Of a DNA stretch of 61,628 bases, positions 18,081-27,359 are shown piece after piece. The stretch comes from an uncultured Pelagibacteraceae bacterium (GTDB taxonomy: Bacteria > Pseudomonadota > Alphaproteobacteria > Pelagibacterales > Pelagibacteraceae), in assembly GCA_902526595.1 (NCBI GenBank), contig CABZLO010000005.1, positions 1 to 61,628 on the forward strand, read 5' to 3'. Numbering within the stretch: position 1 is the first letter of the stretch; each line of letters opens with the position of its first letter. The notes beneath the pieces are model-generated. The model was not told the origin of the DNA. It saw only the letters and a list, made by a program, of their open reading frames with translations, and ran no database searches. The translations under genes were made by a program, and so were the position numbers.

Positions 18081-19118
18081 ATGAAAAAAAAAATTAATAT
18101 TTCAATAATTGGCACAGGATTAATGGGATTACAACACATAAAAGCTATTCTGAAGTCTAAAAAAGCAAATTTACACTCAATTGTTGATATTACTGATAAT
18201 GCTAAAAAATTATCAAATAAATATAGAATACCTATTTATTCAAATGCCTCTTCTCTTTTGAAGTCAAAACAATTAGATGCTGTAATAGTTGCAACTCCAA
18301 ATAAATTACATGAAAAACATACAATTAGTTTTTTAAAAAAAAAAATACCTGTTCTCTTAGAAAAACCAATTTCAGATAATATTAAGTCTGCAAAAAAGAT
18401 TATAATTAGCTCAAAGAAAAATAAAACCCCATTATTGATTGGTTATCATCGAAGACACAATGAAATTATTTCTAAAGTAAAAACAATCATCAGATCTGGT
18501 AAATTAGGAAATATTGTCTCTGCTAATGTATTATGTTGGCTCTTCAAGCATAAAGAATATTTTAAAGAAAGTTGGAGAACAAGTAGAGGAGGTGGACCAC
18601 TAAGTATAAATCTAGTGCATGACATTGATATGATTTGTTACCTATTAGGTTCAATTACTTATGTTCAAGCTTTTACAACTAATAAAACACGAAAATATAA
18701 AGTTGAGGATACGGCAACTGTAAATTTAATTTTTGATTCAGGTGCTTTATGTACATTAAATATTTCTGATACTATTGTTGCTCCTTGGAGCTATGAATTA
18801 ACAGCAGGGGAAAATCCCGCTTATCCTGTCACTAATCAATCTGCATATATGATAGGTGGCACCAAAGGATCAATACAATTTCCAAATTTAAAATACTGGT
18901 TTTATAAAAAAGAAAGAAGTTGGTGGAATAAGATATTTCTGAAATCTGATATTAAGAAAAAAGATGATAATACATTAGTTAATCAAATTGATCATTTTTC
19001 AGATGTTGTTTTAAAAAAGGCTAAGCCTAAAGTTAATGGAAATGATGGATTAAATTCTTTAAAAATTTTTGCGGCAATCACAAAAAGTGCAAAAAATGGT
19101 AAAAAAATTAAAATTTAA
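18081..19118 (+). CDS. Gfo/Idh/MocA-family oxidoreductase
   Basis: 345 residues. The Rossmann motif GTGLMG is at residues 11-16 and the EKP signature at 94-96, followed by the alpha/beta substrate domain (RRHNE, NLVHDID with the usual catalytic His/Asp region). It probably oxidises or reduces a sugar or sugar derivative with NAD(P). It is last in the transporter-SDR-mutarotase operon, 5 nt after galM, and its stop overlaps the convergent dmlA stop by 4 nt. It is complete, unlike the partial family member at the left edge. Confidence 0.9.
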   Translation: MKKKINISIIGTGLMGLQHIKAILKSKKANLHSIVDITDNAKKLSNKYRIPIYSNASSLLKSKQLDAVIVATPNKLHEKHTISFLKKKIPVLLEKPISDNIKSAKKIIISSKKNKTPLLIGYHRRHNEIISKVKTIIRSGKLGNIVSANVLCWLFKHKEYFKESWRTSRGGGPLSINLVHDIDMICYLLGSITYVQAFTTNKTRKYKVEDTATVNLIFDSGALCTLNISDTIVAPWSYELTAGENPAYPVTNQSAYMIGGTKGSIQFPNLKYWFYKKERSWWNKIFLKSDIKKKDDNTLVNQIDHFSDVVLKKAKPKVNGNDGLNSLKIFAAITKSAKNGKKIKI

Positions 19119-20179
19119 AGATTAGATAAAATAGAATTTGAACATTCAACTGTATTACTTTCACCACCTAAGTCTTTAGTTCTATTTTTTTGAACATTTA
19201 ATGATTTTTCAATAGCAGATACAATAGAATTTGAAGCTTCTTTTTCACCCAAGTAATCAAGCATCATTGCACCTGACCAAATTTGACCAACAGGATTAGC
19301 AACCCCTTTTCCAGCTATATCAGGGGCTGAGCCATGCACTGGTTCAAATAATGATGGATATTTGTTTTCAGGATTTATATTCCCTGATGGGGCAATTCCT
19401 ATAGTTCCAGTACATGCTGGACCTAAATCAGATAAAATATCTCCAAATAAATTTGATGCTACAACCACATCAAACCACTCTGGATTAAGAACAAACCTTG
19501 CTGCTAATATATCAATATGAAATTGATCAGTTTCAATTTCAGGATATTTATTTTTCATTTTACTGAAACGCTCATCCCAAAATGGCATTGTTATTGAAAT
19601 ACCATTAGATTTTGTTGCATTGGTAAGTTTTTTTCTCTTTCTTTTTTTTGCTAATTCAAAAGCAAACTCTTGAACTCTATCTATGCCGTGAGCAGACATA
19701 ATAGTTTCCTGTATTGCTATTTCTCTTTCTGTATTTTGGTACATTCTACCACCAACTGATGAATATTCTCCTTCAGTGTTTTCTCTAACAATCATCATAT
19801 CAATATCGCCAGGTTTTTTATTTGCCAGTGGAGGATTAACTCCTGGAAAAAGCTTTACTGGTCTTAGATTTATGTATTGATCAAATTCTCTTCTAAATTG
19901 AAGTAGTGATCCCCATAATGAAATGTGATCAGGAACTTCATCAGGCATACCAACTGCTCCAAAAAAAATAGCATTATGTTTACTTAATTTTTCTTTCCAA
20001 TCATCCGGTAACATTTTTCCATGCTTTTCATAATAATCACATGATGCAAAATCATATTCTGTAAAATTAATTTTAAATTGGTGTTTTAGGGCTGCCTCTT
20101 TCAAAATTTTAAGACCCTCTGGCACAACTTCTTTGCCTATCCCATCTCCTGGTATGGCTGCAATATTATATTCTTTCAT
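19115..20179 (-). CDS. dmlA: D-malate/tartrate dehydrogenase (decarboxylating), TtuC/DmlA type
   Basis: 354 residues with near-continuous resemblance to Escherichia coli DmlA. Shared blocks are IAAIPGDGIGKEV, HGKMLPDDW, AVGMPDEVPDHISLWG, RREFDQYINLRPV, RENTEGEYSS, ATKSNG, NLFGDILSDLGP and FEPVHGSAPDIAGK. These enzymes use NAD and a divalent metal to convert D-malate, tartrate or 3-isopropylmalate-like acids to keto acids in the cytoplasm. The DHISLWGSLL segment marks the malate/tartrate branch rather than LeuB. It is convergent with the oxidoreductase gene and has no operon partner. Confidence 0.92.
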   Translation of the reverse strand: MKEYNIAAIPGDGIGKEVVPEGLKILKEAALKHQFKINFTEYDFASCDYYEKHGKMLPDDWKEKLSKHNAIFFGAVGMPDEVPDHISLWGSLLQFRREFDQYINLRPVKLFPGVNPPLANKKPGDIDMMIVRENTEGEYSSVGGRMYQNTEREIAIQETIMSAHGIDRVQEFAFELAKKRKRKKLTNATKSNGISITMPFWDERFSKMKNKYPEIETDQFHIDILAARFVLNPEWFDVVVASNLFGDILSDLGPACTGTIGIAPSGNINPENKYPSLFEPVHGSAPDIAGKGVANPVGQIWSGAMMLDYLGEKEASNSIVSAIEKSLNVQKNRTKDLGGESNTVECSNSILSNL

Positions 20180-20284
20180 AAATAAAGGTTTATACGTTAA
20201 ATATTTGTTAAATAATATTGTTAAATTATCTTTAAAATTTTAATCATCCATTGTTTTGACATATTTAATTTGTTAACTTTCATT

Positions 20285-20794
20285 ATGAAAAAGTTGTTTT
20301 TTATCTTTTTATTTAGTCTATTTTTTATTTCAAATTCAAATGCAGCTTGTGACGACCCTTTGACCGAGGGTGTGGATTATTCAAATTGTAGATTTTCTGA
20401 TGCACAAGATTTACAAGGAAGTTACTTCCCAAATTCTAATTTATCTTTTGCAAGCTTCATTCAGGTTAATTTGGATAAAAGCATAATGATGAACTCCAAT
20501 TTATCATTTGGAACATTTCCCGAGTCTACATTTGTAAGAGCTAACCTTTATGAAACAGTTTCTATAGGTGCCAATTTTGAAAAAACAAATTTTACAAGTG
20601 CAAATTTAACAAGAGTTGATTTTATGGGTGCTACACTAATTGAGGCCAACTTTCAAAATTCAAATTTGATGGAAGCAAACTTTACCTCATCTAATATAAC
20701 CAATGCTAACTTTGATGGTGCTAATTTAATTGGTGCAACTTGGACTAATGGACAAACATGTGGTCCAGAGTCAATTGGAACCTGCAATCAATAG
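20285..20794 (+). CDS. Secreted pentapeptide-repeat protein
   Basis: 169 residues. The signal peptide MKKLFFIFLFSLFF ends near SNAA at residue 21. The rest is a pentapeptide-repeat solenoid with A(N/D)(L/F)xx units such as ANLYE, ANFEK, ANLTR, ANFQN, ANFTS and ANFDG-ANLIG. It should form a right-handed beta helix in the periplasm. A Cys pair lies just after the cleavage site and another in the C-terminal QTCGPESIGTC. I start at the ATG at 20285 because it gives a normal signal peptide; a TTG at 20270 would add five residues. The function of this family is generally unknown. Confidence 0.85.
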   Translation: MKKLFFIFLFSLFFISNSNAACDDPLTEGVDYSNCRFSDAQDLQGSYFPNSNLSFASFIQVNLDKSIMMNSNLSFGTFPESTFVRANLYETVSIGANFEKTNFTSANLTRVDFMGATLIEANFQNSNLMEANFTSSNITNANFDGANLIGATWTNGQTCGPESIGTCNQ

Positions 20795-20797
20795 TCA

Positions 20798-21082
20798 ATG
20801 AACAGTTCTGTTAAGACTGATGATGTAATATTCAATTTTTTTAAGCAAATTTGTGACGAAAAAGATGATCAAAAATGTGTTGAGCTTGGAAAAAGCTGGA
20901 TAAATGCAATGGAAACTAATTTATCTAATATGGAGGCAAATTTAAACGGTGCTGATAAATTAAAGCACAAAGATGACATTCAAAGTAATAGAGATCATTT
21001 GAATAGTTTAAAAAACAAGACCTCCTCTGAGTGGAGAGATTATGCAACTCAATGTATGGTTGAAATACTAAGTAAAAAATAA
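20798..21082 (+). CDS. Hypothetical protein, 94 residues
   Basis: Not recognised. The sequence is hydrophilic and probably helical, with three cysteines (CDEKDDQKC and TQC). It has no signal peptide and no membrane segment. Its ATG is 3 nt after the pentapeptide-repeat stop, so the two are probably co-transcribed. Coding status is supported by the tight spacing and a varied amino-acid composition rather than Lys/Asn low complexity. It ends about 54 nt before the TPP riboswitch. Confidence 0.65.
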   Translation: MNSSVKTDDVIFNFFKQICDEKDDQKCVELGKSWINAMETNLSNMEANLNGADKLKHKDDIQSNRDHLNSLKNKTSSEWRDYATQCMVEILSKK

Positions 21083-21136
21083 AATTAAAAAATTTTTAAG
21101 CTTTTCTTTACAACGTATATGTAATAGAAAATTAAC

Positions 21137-21202
21137 AAGGGGTGTCTTTATAGACTGAGATTATACCCTAAGAACCTGTCCGGTAATTCAGAAAGGGATA
21201 AA
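21137..21202 (+). promoter_or_regulatory. TPP riboswitch (THI element) controlling thiV
   Basis: The core thi-box blocks are present in order: GGGGTG (21139-21144), CTGAGA (21155-21160), ACCC (21165-21168), GAACCTG (21172-21178) and GGTAATTC (21182-21189). GGGGT pairs with ACCC as P2, and GTCT (21144-21147) with AGAC (21152-21155) as a minimal P3. The 3' end (AAGGGA) doubles as the Shine-Dalgarno sequence 6 nt before the thiV ATG. Binding of thiamine pyrophosphate would therefore be expected to hide the ribosome-binding site. Its compactness is notable. Confidence 0.93.
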
Positions 21203-22645
21203 ATGGGTAAAACATACTTTATAAGTCAATCATCATCATTAACGTTAGTAATAATTATAAGTTTAATATTTGTAATTTTTGGAATTCATCATTCAAAAAA
21301 ATTCCAAGGAATAAATAATTATTTAACCGCGAATAGAAATATTGGTTTGTTTTCACTTACAACAAGTTTGGTTGCATCAGCTTTAGGTGCTTGGATTTTA
21401 TTTGGGCCAGCCTCAGCCTCAACATGGGGTGGTATAGGAGCAGTAATTGGTTATGCATTAGGAACTGGTTTTCCGATGATATTTTTAATTTATTTAGGAA
21501 AAAAAATTAGATCAGACTTTCCTAAAGGCTCTTCACTTATTGAATATATGAGACAAAAATTTGGTAAAAGTTTATTTAAATTAATTTTACTAATGACAAT
21601 TTTTTATATGTTTATTTTTTTATGCGCAGAAGTCACAGCTGTAGCTGTTCTAATTAATTATATTTCTGGAACAGAATTATGGATTACTGCATTGATAGTT
21701 ATTATTTCTACTTTAACTTATACTTTGTATGGAGGTTTGAGGGCTTCAATCTTTACAGATAATATTCAGATGTTTGTCATAGCAGTTTTGTTATTGATAA
21801 CAATTTCATATATTACATTATTTAATGGAGACAATTTTTCTTTTGAGTTTATTGAAAGTAAAAATCCTCAGCTCTTAAGCTCTTCTTATGTACCAAGCTA
21901 TACTGCAGGTCTAACTTTTTTTATCGCAGTAGCTGCAACAAATCTATTTCACCAAGGTAATTGGCAAAGAGTTTATGCTGCTAAGAATTATGAAACACTT
22001 AAAAAAGGATTGATTATTTCCTTTTTAATTATTGTTCCAATAGTATTCCTAATGGGTTTTATTGGCATGGTATCTTTTTCGGTTGATCCCTCCAATAGAC
22101 CAGATCTTGGATTTTTTACATTACTGTTAAAAGAGCAAACTGAATTATTGTCATTATTAATTATCGTGCTTGGTTTGGCTTTGACTATTTCAACAGTAGA
22201 TACTCTATTTAATGCGATATCAAGTCTGTTTGTAGTTGATGGCAAAGCAACATTTAATTTTGATAAGAAAACAGATTATTTAAAACTTTCTAAATATTTC
22301 ATTATTGGGCTGTCAATTATTGTATTTATCATTGCTTCAAAAGGATTTGATATTTTATATTTATTTTTGCTAGCAGATTTATTTTGTTGTGCTTTTGTTT
22401 TAACTGTTTTTTATAGTTTCTATAATAAGAGAATTAACGAAAAGATTGCTTACATTTCCATAATAGCCGGGTTAATTACAGGATTTTTAATGTTTCCTTT
22501 TCCAGATTTTTCTAAAAGTTTATTGGTAGGAGTGTTGGTACCAACAGAAGTATTTAGCCCTTTTGTTTCTCAATCTTTATTATTTTTATCTTTTTTAATT
22601 GCAACTTTTTTACCAGCTGTGATTTTAAAAATAAAAAAATTGTAA
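21203..22645 (+). CDS. thiV: Sodium:solute symporter for a thiamine pyrimidine precursor (ThiV type)
   Basis: 480 residues of the SSS family with about 13 membrane segments. Recognisable stretches are NRNIGLFSLTTSLVASALGAW (first helices) and LTYTLYGGLRASIFTDNIQ, a conserved SSS feature. The ATG sits directly after a TPP riboswitch. In SAR11, an SSS symporter with exactly this arrangement has been named ThiV and proposed to import HMP, the thiamine pyrimidine moiety these cells cannot make; I rely on that knowledge for the substrate. Repression by TPP is expected. No thiamine biosynthesis gene is adjacent. It converges on a thioredoxin-like gene. Confidence 0.88.
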   Translation: MGKTYFISQSSSLTLVIIISLIFVIFGIHHSKKFQGINNYLTANRNIGLFSLTTSLVASALGAWILFGPASASTWGGIGAVIGYALGTGFPMIFLIYLGKKIRSDFPKGSSLIEYMRQKFGKSLFKLILLMTIFYMFIFLCAEVTAVAVLINYISGTELWITALIVIISTLTYTLYGGLRASIFTDNIQMFVIAVLLLITISYITLFNGDNFSFEFIESKNPQLLSSSYVPSYTAGLTFFIAVAATNLFHQGNWQRVYAAKNYETLKKGLIISFLIIVPIVFLMGFIGMVSFSVDPSNRPDLGFFTLLLKEQTELLSLLIIVLGLALTISTVDTLFNAISSLFVVDGKATFNFDKKTDYLKLSKYFIIGLSIIVFIIASKGFDILYLFLLADLFCCAFVLTVFYSFYNKRINEKIAYISIIAGLITGFLMFPFPDFSKSLLVGVLVPTEVFSPFVSQSLLFLSFLIATFLPAVILKIKKL

Positions 22646-22648
22646 TTA

Positions 22649-23038
22649 CTAAATTGAGGATTTTATAGCTTGATAAAGTAAGTCTTTGGTAGTTTCTCCA
22701 AGACTTCTATACACTTCTTCTTTATTTTTGAAAATTATAAGAGTTGTTTGATATTGAACATTAAATAAATCAGCTATGTTTCTGTTTGTTACATCAAAAG
22801 AAAAATATTCAATATTATCAAACACTATGTCATTTAATTTACCATCATTTTTTGCTTTATTTAAAATTTTCATTTGTCCTGCGCAAGATGAACAGTACTT
22901 AATCCAAGAACTAATTATAATAACTTTCCCTTCAGATTGAGCCTTATTAAACAGCTTTTGGTCAAAAGTTGTTTCCTTTTCCATAGCATTGGCATTTAGT
23001 GTAAATAAAAACAAAAAAGAGATTAAAATTTTTTTCAT
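22649..23038 (-). CDS. Periplasmic thioredoxin-like protein
   Basis: 129 residues. The signal peptide MKKILISFLFLFTLNANA is cleaved near residue 18. The mature part has a thioredoxin-like order with a CxxC active site as YCSSCAGQ near residues 48-55, preceded by KVIIISSWIK, the usual beta strand. The TTLIIFKNKEEV segment corresponds to the cis-proline strand, but TTL replaces the usual TP, so the classical cis-proline is missing. It may be a disulfide reductase or chaperone in the periplasm. The gene stands alone, convergent with thiV. Confidence 0.78.
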   Translation of the reverse strand: MKKILISFLFLFTLNANAMEKETTFDQKLFNKAQSEGKVIIISSWIKYCSSCAGQMKILNKAKNDGKLNDIVFDNIEYFSFDVTNRNIADLFNVQYQTTLIIFKNKEEVYRSLGETTKDLLYQAIKSSI

Positions 23039-23105
23039 AATGAAAAATTACAACAAATTAAAATTTATTGTAATCCCACAAATTGTCTCTATATAACTTA
23101 TCTCA

Positions 23106-24041
23106 ATGTCAACTAATCAAATCATAATTAAAGATTTATCAAAGGTTTATGACAATGGATTTGAAGCTTTAAAAAAAATTAATTTAGATATTAAAAAAGG
23201 TGAAATTATCGCTCTTCTAGGACCAAATGGTGCTGGTAAGACAACTTTAATTAGTATTATCTGTGGTATCGTGACGCCTTCATCAGGAAAAGTAACTGTT
23301 GAAGATTTTGATATTATTGATGACTATAGGGAAACCCGTTCAAGAATTGGATTAGTTCCTCAAGAACTAACATTGGAATTATTTGAAACAGTTTTTAATA
23401 ATGTTTCATATTCAAGAGGGTTAAATGGAAAAAAACCAAATCCAAAACATATTGAAAAAATTTTAAAAGATCTAAGTATGTGGGATAAAAAAGATTTAAG
23501 ACTTAGACAGCTATCTGGTGGTATGAAGCGAAGAGTTTTAATTGCTAAGGCTTTATCTCACGAACCTTCAATATTATTTTTGGATGAGCCAACAGCAGGG
23601 GTAGATGTTGAGCTGAGAAGAGATATGTGGAAAGTGGTTGAGGATTTGAGAAAGACTGGAGTTACAATCATCTTAACAACTCATTATATTGAAGAAGCTG
23701 AAGCAATTGCTGATAGAGTAGCTGTAATTAATCAAGGAGAGATTATTGTTATTGATAAGACAGATGAATTGTTAAAAAAAATGGGTCATAAAAAATTAAC
23801 AATAAATCTTCAAAATGAGTTAAATAAAGTGCCTAATAGTTTAGAGCCATATAATTTAGAAATAGGAAGTGATAAAAAATCAGTTAATTATACTTATAAT
23901 GTTAACGCAGAAAGTACTGGTATAACTAATTTGTTAAAAGATTTAAAGGATGCAGGTTTGAAACTCCAAGATCTTAAAACAGAACAAACTACATTAGAGA
24001 AAATATTTGTGAGTTTAGTTAAGGAGAATAATGAAATTTAA
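23106..24041 (+). CDS. ABC-2 type exporter ATP-binding protein
   Basis: 311 residues. Walker A is GPNGAGKTT near residues 38-46, signature LSGGMKRRV near 137-145, Walker [11 protein letters not shown] near 156-165, and the switch histidine is in [12 protein letters not shown]-terminal extension of about 90 residues is typical of CcmA/YadG-type exporter ATPases. It overlaps the permease gene by 11 nt, which fixes the pair as one transporter. The substrate is not predictable; YadG/YadH-like systems and drug exporters share this layout. Confidence 0.92.
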   Translation: MSTNQIIIKDLSKVYDNGFEALKKINLDIKKGEIIALLGPNGAGKTTLISIICGIVTPSSGKVTVEDFDIIDDYRETRSRIGLVPQELTLELFETVFNNVSYSRGLNGKKPNPKHIEKILKDLSMWDKKDLRLRQLSGGMKRRVLIAKALSHEPSILFLDEPTAGVDVELRRDMWKVVEDLRKTGVTIILTTHYIEEAEAIADRVAVINQGEIIVIDKTDELLKKMGHKKLTINLQNELNKVPNSLEPYNLEIGSDKKSVNYTYNVNAESTGITNLLKDLKDAGLKLQDLKTEQTTLEKIFVSLVKENNEI

Positions 24042-24798
24042 TTATTACGCATTTAGAGCAATGTACCTTCATGAAATGGATCGTTTCAAAAGAACATTGA
24101 TGCAATCTTTATTCTCACCAGTTCTCTCAACTTCATTATACTTTATTGTTTTTGGATCAGTTATAGGTGGTTATGTGGAGAAAATTGATGGTATCAGCTA
24201 TGGATCTTTCATAGTTCCAGGTTTATTAATGCTTACATTGTTAACTCAATCAATAAGTAACACTTCGTTTGGTATTTTTTTTCCAAAATTTAATGGTACC
24301 ATGTATGAAATTCTTGCAGCACCTATTTCGACATTTGAAATTGTATTAGCATTTGTTGGTGCTGGTGCGACCAAAACATTACTTGTCGGTGTGGTAATTT
24401 TTTTAACAGCTACTTTTTTTGTAGAAGTTCAAGTTATGTATCCTTTGTTAATGATTTTTTTATTAGTATTAGTTGCTTTTACATTTGCTTTATTTGGTTT
24501 TTTAATTGGCTTAATGAGCTCAAATTTTGAACAAATGTCAATTGTTCCAACCCTAGTGATCACACCAATGGTTTTTTTAGGTGGAAGCTTATATTCTTTA
24601 GATATGCTACCAGAATTTTGGCAGACGGTTACCTATTTCAACCCAGTAGTATATTTAATCAATGGTTTGCGATTTGCATTTTATGGAGTTTCTGACTTTA
24701 ATATATGGATTAGTGTCAGTCTAATGGTTCTATTTTTAGTAATATGTGTAACTGTAGTGTCTGTGCTGCTTAAAAAAGGTTACAAAATTAAAACTTAA
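24031..24798 (+). CDS. ABC-2 type exporter permease (YadH-like)
   Basis: 255 residues with six predicted membrane segments. It has the ABC-2 family hallmark near residues 170-215 ([16 protein letters not shown] and [13 protein letters not shown]). It is translated from an ATG within the ATPase gene, preceded by AAGGAG. The stop overlaps the convergent aminomethyltransferase-like gene by 4 nt. With the upstream ATPase it forms an exporter or lipid/polymer translocator of unknown substrate. Confidence 0.9.
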   Translation: MKFNYYAFRAMYLHEMDRFKRTLMQSLFSPVLSTSLYFIVFGSVIGGYVEKIDGISYGSFIVPGLLMLTLLTQSISNTSFGIFFPKFNGTMYEILAAPISTFEIVLAFVGAGATKTLLVGVVIFLTATFFVEVQVMYPLLMIFLLVLVAFTFALFGFLIGLMSSNFEQMSIVPTLVITPMVFLGGSLYSLDMLPEFWQTVTYFNPVVYLINGLRFAFYGVSDFNIWISVSLMVLFLVICVTVVSVLLKKGYKIKT

Positions 24799-25934
24799 TT
24801 ACTAGCTATTTTCTTTTTTGGATCAAAAAAAGGTTTTTCTACTATTATAGCTTCAAAATTACCTTTATTGGTGTTTACTTCAAGACTAGTTCCAATTTCT
24901 GAATTTTCAATATTTATCATTGCAAGTGCAATATTTTTTTTTAATCTTGGAGAATATACGGCAGATGTTACTTTTCCAATTTCGTTGTTATCTTTTTTTA
25001 TAGACCAGAAAGTTGTGTTAGGCCCAGATAGCGGTTCACAATTAATCTCTAAACCAACTTGTTTTCTTCTTATACCATCAGCTTTGATTTTTTTAAGAGC
25101 TGCTTTTCCAATAAATTCAATGTCACTATCTAGAGATACTAAACGATCTAAACCTAATTCGAATGGGTTAGTATTAATATCAGCATCAGCATGATAGGAA
25201 AGCATTCCTCCTTCAATTCTTCTTATTGAAGAAGTATGGCCAGGCTCAAGACCATATTCTTTTCCAGCACTCATTATTTTTTCATACAAGTCGTTTCCTT
25301 TAGAACTGTCTCTTAAAAATAATTCATAACCAAACTCACTAGACCAGCCAGTTCTAGAAACAATTAATGGTATGCCGTCTAAATCACATTCCTTAAACCA
25401 ATAATATTTAAGATTCTTAATACTTTCACCAAAAAGTTTTATCATAATGTCTTTCGATGTAGGTCCTTGTAGCTGTAATGGCGAAACATCAGGTTCTGTT
25501 ATGTTGACATTCATTCCTGAATTAACCGCAACACCTTGAGCCCATAGCAAAACATCACTATCTGCAAGTGAAAGCCAAAAATGATTTTCAGCTAATCTCA
25601 ATAAAACTGGGTCATTCAATATTCCACCATCATTGTTGGTGATTAAAATGTATTTACATTGGCCAATTGCTATAGTGGAAAGATCTCTTGGTGTAAGTAG
25701 TTGAGTAAATTTGAACGCATCTGGTCCTGTAATTTCAACCTGTCTTTCAACAGCAACGTCACAAAGTATTGATTTTTCAATCAAGTTCCAAAAGTTTCGC
25801 TCAGGGCTACCAAAATCTCTTGGAATATACATGTGATTATACACAGAAAAACCTGTTGCACCCCATTTCACAGTTGAGTCAAAGTATGGAGATTTTCTAA
25901 TTTGTGTACCAAAGCCAAAGTTTTTATTAATCAT
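24795..25934 (-). CDS. GcvT-fold tetrahydrofolate-dependent protein, DmdA-like
   Basis: 379 residues. The whole length is a GcvT/aminomethyltransferase fold. The blocks VERQVEITGPDA, TPRDLSTIAIGQCKY, NNDGGILNDPVLLRL, LSLADSDVLLW and LQGPTSK resemble dimethylsulfoniopropionate demethylase (DmdA) more than housekeeping GcvT. Such proteins transfer a methyl or methylene group to tetrahydrofolate. Whether this copy demethylates DMSP or another methylated compound cannot be settled by eye; SAR11 genomes carry several paralogues. It lies downstream of isocitrate lyase on the same strand, 102 nt apart with a hairpin between. No partner glycine-cleavage genes are nearby. Confidence 0.78.
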   Translation of the reverse strand: MINKNFGFGTQIRKSPYFDSTVKWGATGFSVYNHMYIPRDFGSPERNFWNLIEKSILCDVAVERQVEITGPDAFKFTQLLTPRDLSTIAIGQCKYILITNNDGGILNDPVLLRLAENHFWLSLADSDVLLWAQGVAVNSGMNVNITEPDVSPLQLQGPTSKDIMIKLFGESIKNLKYYWFKECDLDGIPLIVSRTGWSSEFGYELFLRDSSKGNDLYEKIMSAGKEYGLEPGHTSSIRRIEGGMLSYHADADINTNPFELGLDRLVSLDSDIEFIGKAALKKIKADGIRRKQVGLEINCEPLSGPNTTFWSIKKDNNEIGKVTSAVYSPRLKKNIALAMINIENSEIGTSLEVNTNKGNFEAIIVEKPFFDPKKKIASN

Positions 25935-25985
25935 TTTCGAAAAGGCTTAACAGATGGAGTGAATTTTGCAAAGAAATTCAAAAGG

Positions 25986-26011
25986 TTTATAGCCCAATTA
26001 AGGGCTATAAA
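25986..26011 (-). terminator. Hairpin downstream of aceA
   Basis: TTTATAGCCC (25986-25995) and GGGCTATAAA (26002-26011) form a perfect 10-bp stem with a 6-nt loop. It lies 25 nt past the isocitrate lyase stop on the minus strand. There is no good T run on that strand, so it may be a weak terminator or an RNA-stabilising hairpin. Confidence 0.5.
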
Positions 26012-26036
26012 AAATTGAGAGGGGGTTATTAATTTT

Positions 26037-27311
26037 TTAAAATTGTTCTGACTCAGTTGAGCCAGCCATCGCAGTAGTTGAACTTTGTCCACTGCTTATA
26101 GTATTAGAAACTGCATCAAAATAAGATGTTCCAACTTCACGTTGATGCTTTACGCTAGTATAACCATCTTTTTCTCTAGCAAATTCTTGTTGTTGGATTT
26201 TAGAATAAGCAGTCATACCTTCTTTTTTATATTTTTCTGCAAGTTCGAAAATAGCAATATTTTGAGTATGAAACCCAGCCAATGTTATAAACTGAAATTT
26301 GTATCCCATTTTAGCAATTTCTTTTTGGAAAGAAGCTATTTCATCATCATTTAAATGTTTTTTCCAATTAAATGAAGGAGAACAATTATAGGCTAGAAGT
26401 TTTCCAGGATATTTTTCATGAATAGCATCTGCAAATTTTTTAGCTTCCTCTAAATTTGGAGTGGCTGTTTCACACCATATCAAATCTGCATAAGGAGCAT
26501 ATGCAAGTCCTCGAGAAATTGCCTGTTCAATTCCATCTTTTACATAAAAGAAACCTTCAGGAGATCTTTCGCCTGTTAGAAAAGGTTTATCATTTTCATC
26601 GAAATCATTTGTAATTAATTTTGCTGCATTGGCATCTGTTCTTGCTAAAATGATTAAAGGTACCTCCGCAATATCTGCTGCAAGTCTTGCTGCCTTTAAA
26701 TTTTTAACCATTGTTCCAGTTGGTACTAAAACCTTACCACCCATATGACCACATTTTTTTTCACTAGCTAACTGATCCTCAAAGTGAACACCCGCTGCTC
26801 CTGCTTTAATAAATTTTTTAGTTAGTTCGAAAACATTTAATGGTCCACCAAAACCAGCTTCTCCATCTGCAATAATTGGAAGCATATAATCTGTTCGATC
26901 TTTTGCTTGCATATCTCCATCTTGCATTTCCATGTGTTGAATTTGATCTGCTCTTACAAGGGAGTTATTCATCGACTCAACTAATTTCGGAGCACTATCA
27001 TAAGGATAAAGTGATTGATCTGGATACATTTCACCTGCGGTATTAGCATCAGCAGCAACTTGCCATCCACTTAAATAAATTGCTTTTAAACCTGCCTTAG
27101 CATGTTGTACAGCTTGATTACCAGAGAGAGAACCAAGTGTATTAACATATGCTTCTGAATTTAATAATTTCCAAAGCTTTTGTGATTGATTTTTACATAA
27201 AGAATATTCTATTTTAATTGAGCCCCTTAATCTTTCGACCTCATCTGCTGTATAATCACGCTTTATTCCTGCAAATCTTTTAAGGTCGTATGAGATTTTT
27301 TCTGCACTCAT
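26037..27311 (-). CDS. aceA: Isocitrate lyase
   Basis: 424 residues, normal length. The catalytic loop KKCGHMGGK is present near residue 185, with the preceding GVHFEDQ and the [21 protein letters not shown] and FITLAGFH blocks that define isocitrate lyase. It splits isocitrate to glyoxylate and succinate in the glyoxylate shunt. A 53-codon gene lies 48 nt upstream on the same strand, and beyond it a RamB/PrpR-like regulator is divergent. That family is known elsewhere to control aceA or propionate genes, so local regulation is likely. Malate synthase is not in this window. Confidence 0.96.
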   Translation of the reverse strand: MSAEKISYDLKRFAGIKRDYTADEVERLRGSIKIEYSLCKNQSQKLWKLLNSEAYVNTLGSLSGNQAVQHAKAGLKAIYLSGWQVAADANTAGEMYPDQSLYPYDSAPKLVESMNNSLVRADQIQHMEMQDGDMQAKDRTDYMLPIIADGEAGFGGPLNVFELTKKFIKAGAAGVHFEDQLASEKKCGHMGGKVLVPTGTMVKNLKAARLAADIAEVPLIILARTDANAAKLITNDFDENDKPFLTGERSPEGFFYVKDGIEQAISRGLAYAPYADLIWCETATPNLEEAKKFADAIHEKYPGKLLAYNCSPSFNWKKHLNDDEIASFQKEIAKMGYKFQFITLAGFHTQNIAIFELAEKYKKEGMTAYSKIQQQEFAREKDGYTSVKHQREVGTSYFDAVSNTISSGQSSTTAMAGSTESEQF

Positions 27312-27359
27312 TATTATCCTTTAGTTAAATTTTGATGAAAAATGAAAAAGTAGATTGAA

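Noticed and set aside
25965..25972. Single TTTGCAAA upstream of the DmdA-like gene as a regulator site
   Set aside because: The same octamer also occurs inside coding sequence (for example near 28126 and 30794), so one copy is not evidence by itself. It is mentioned only as context.
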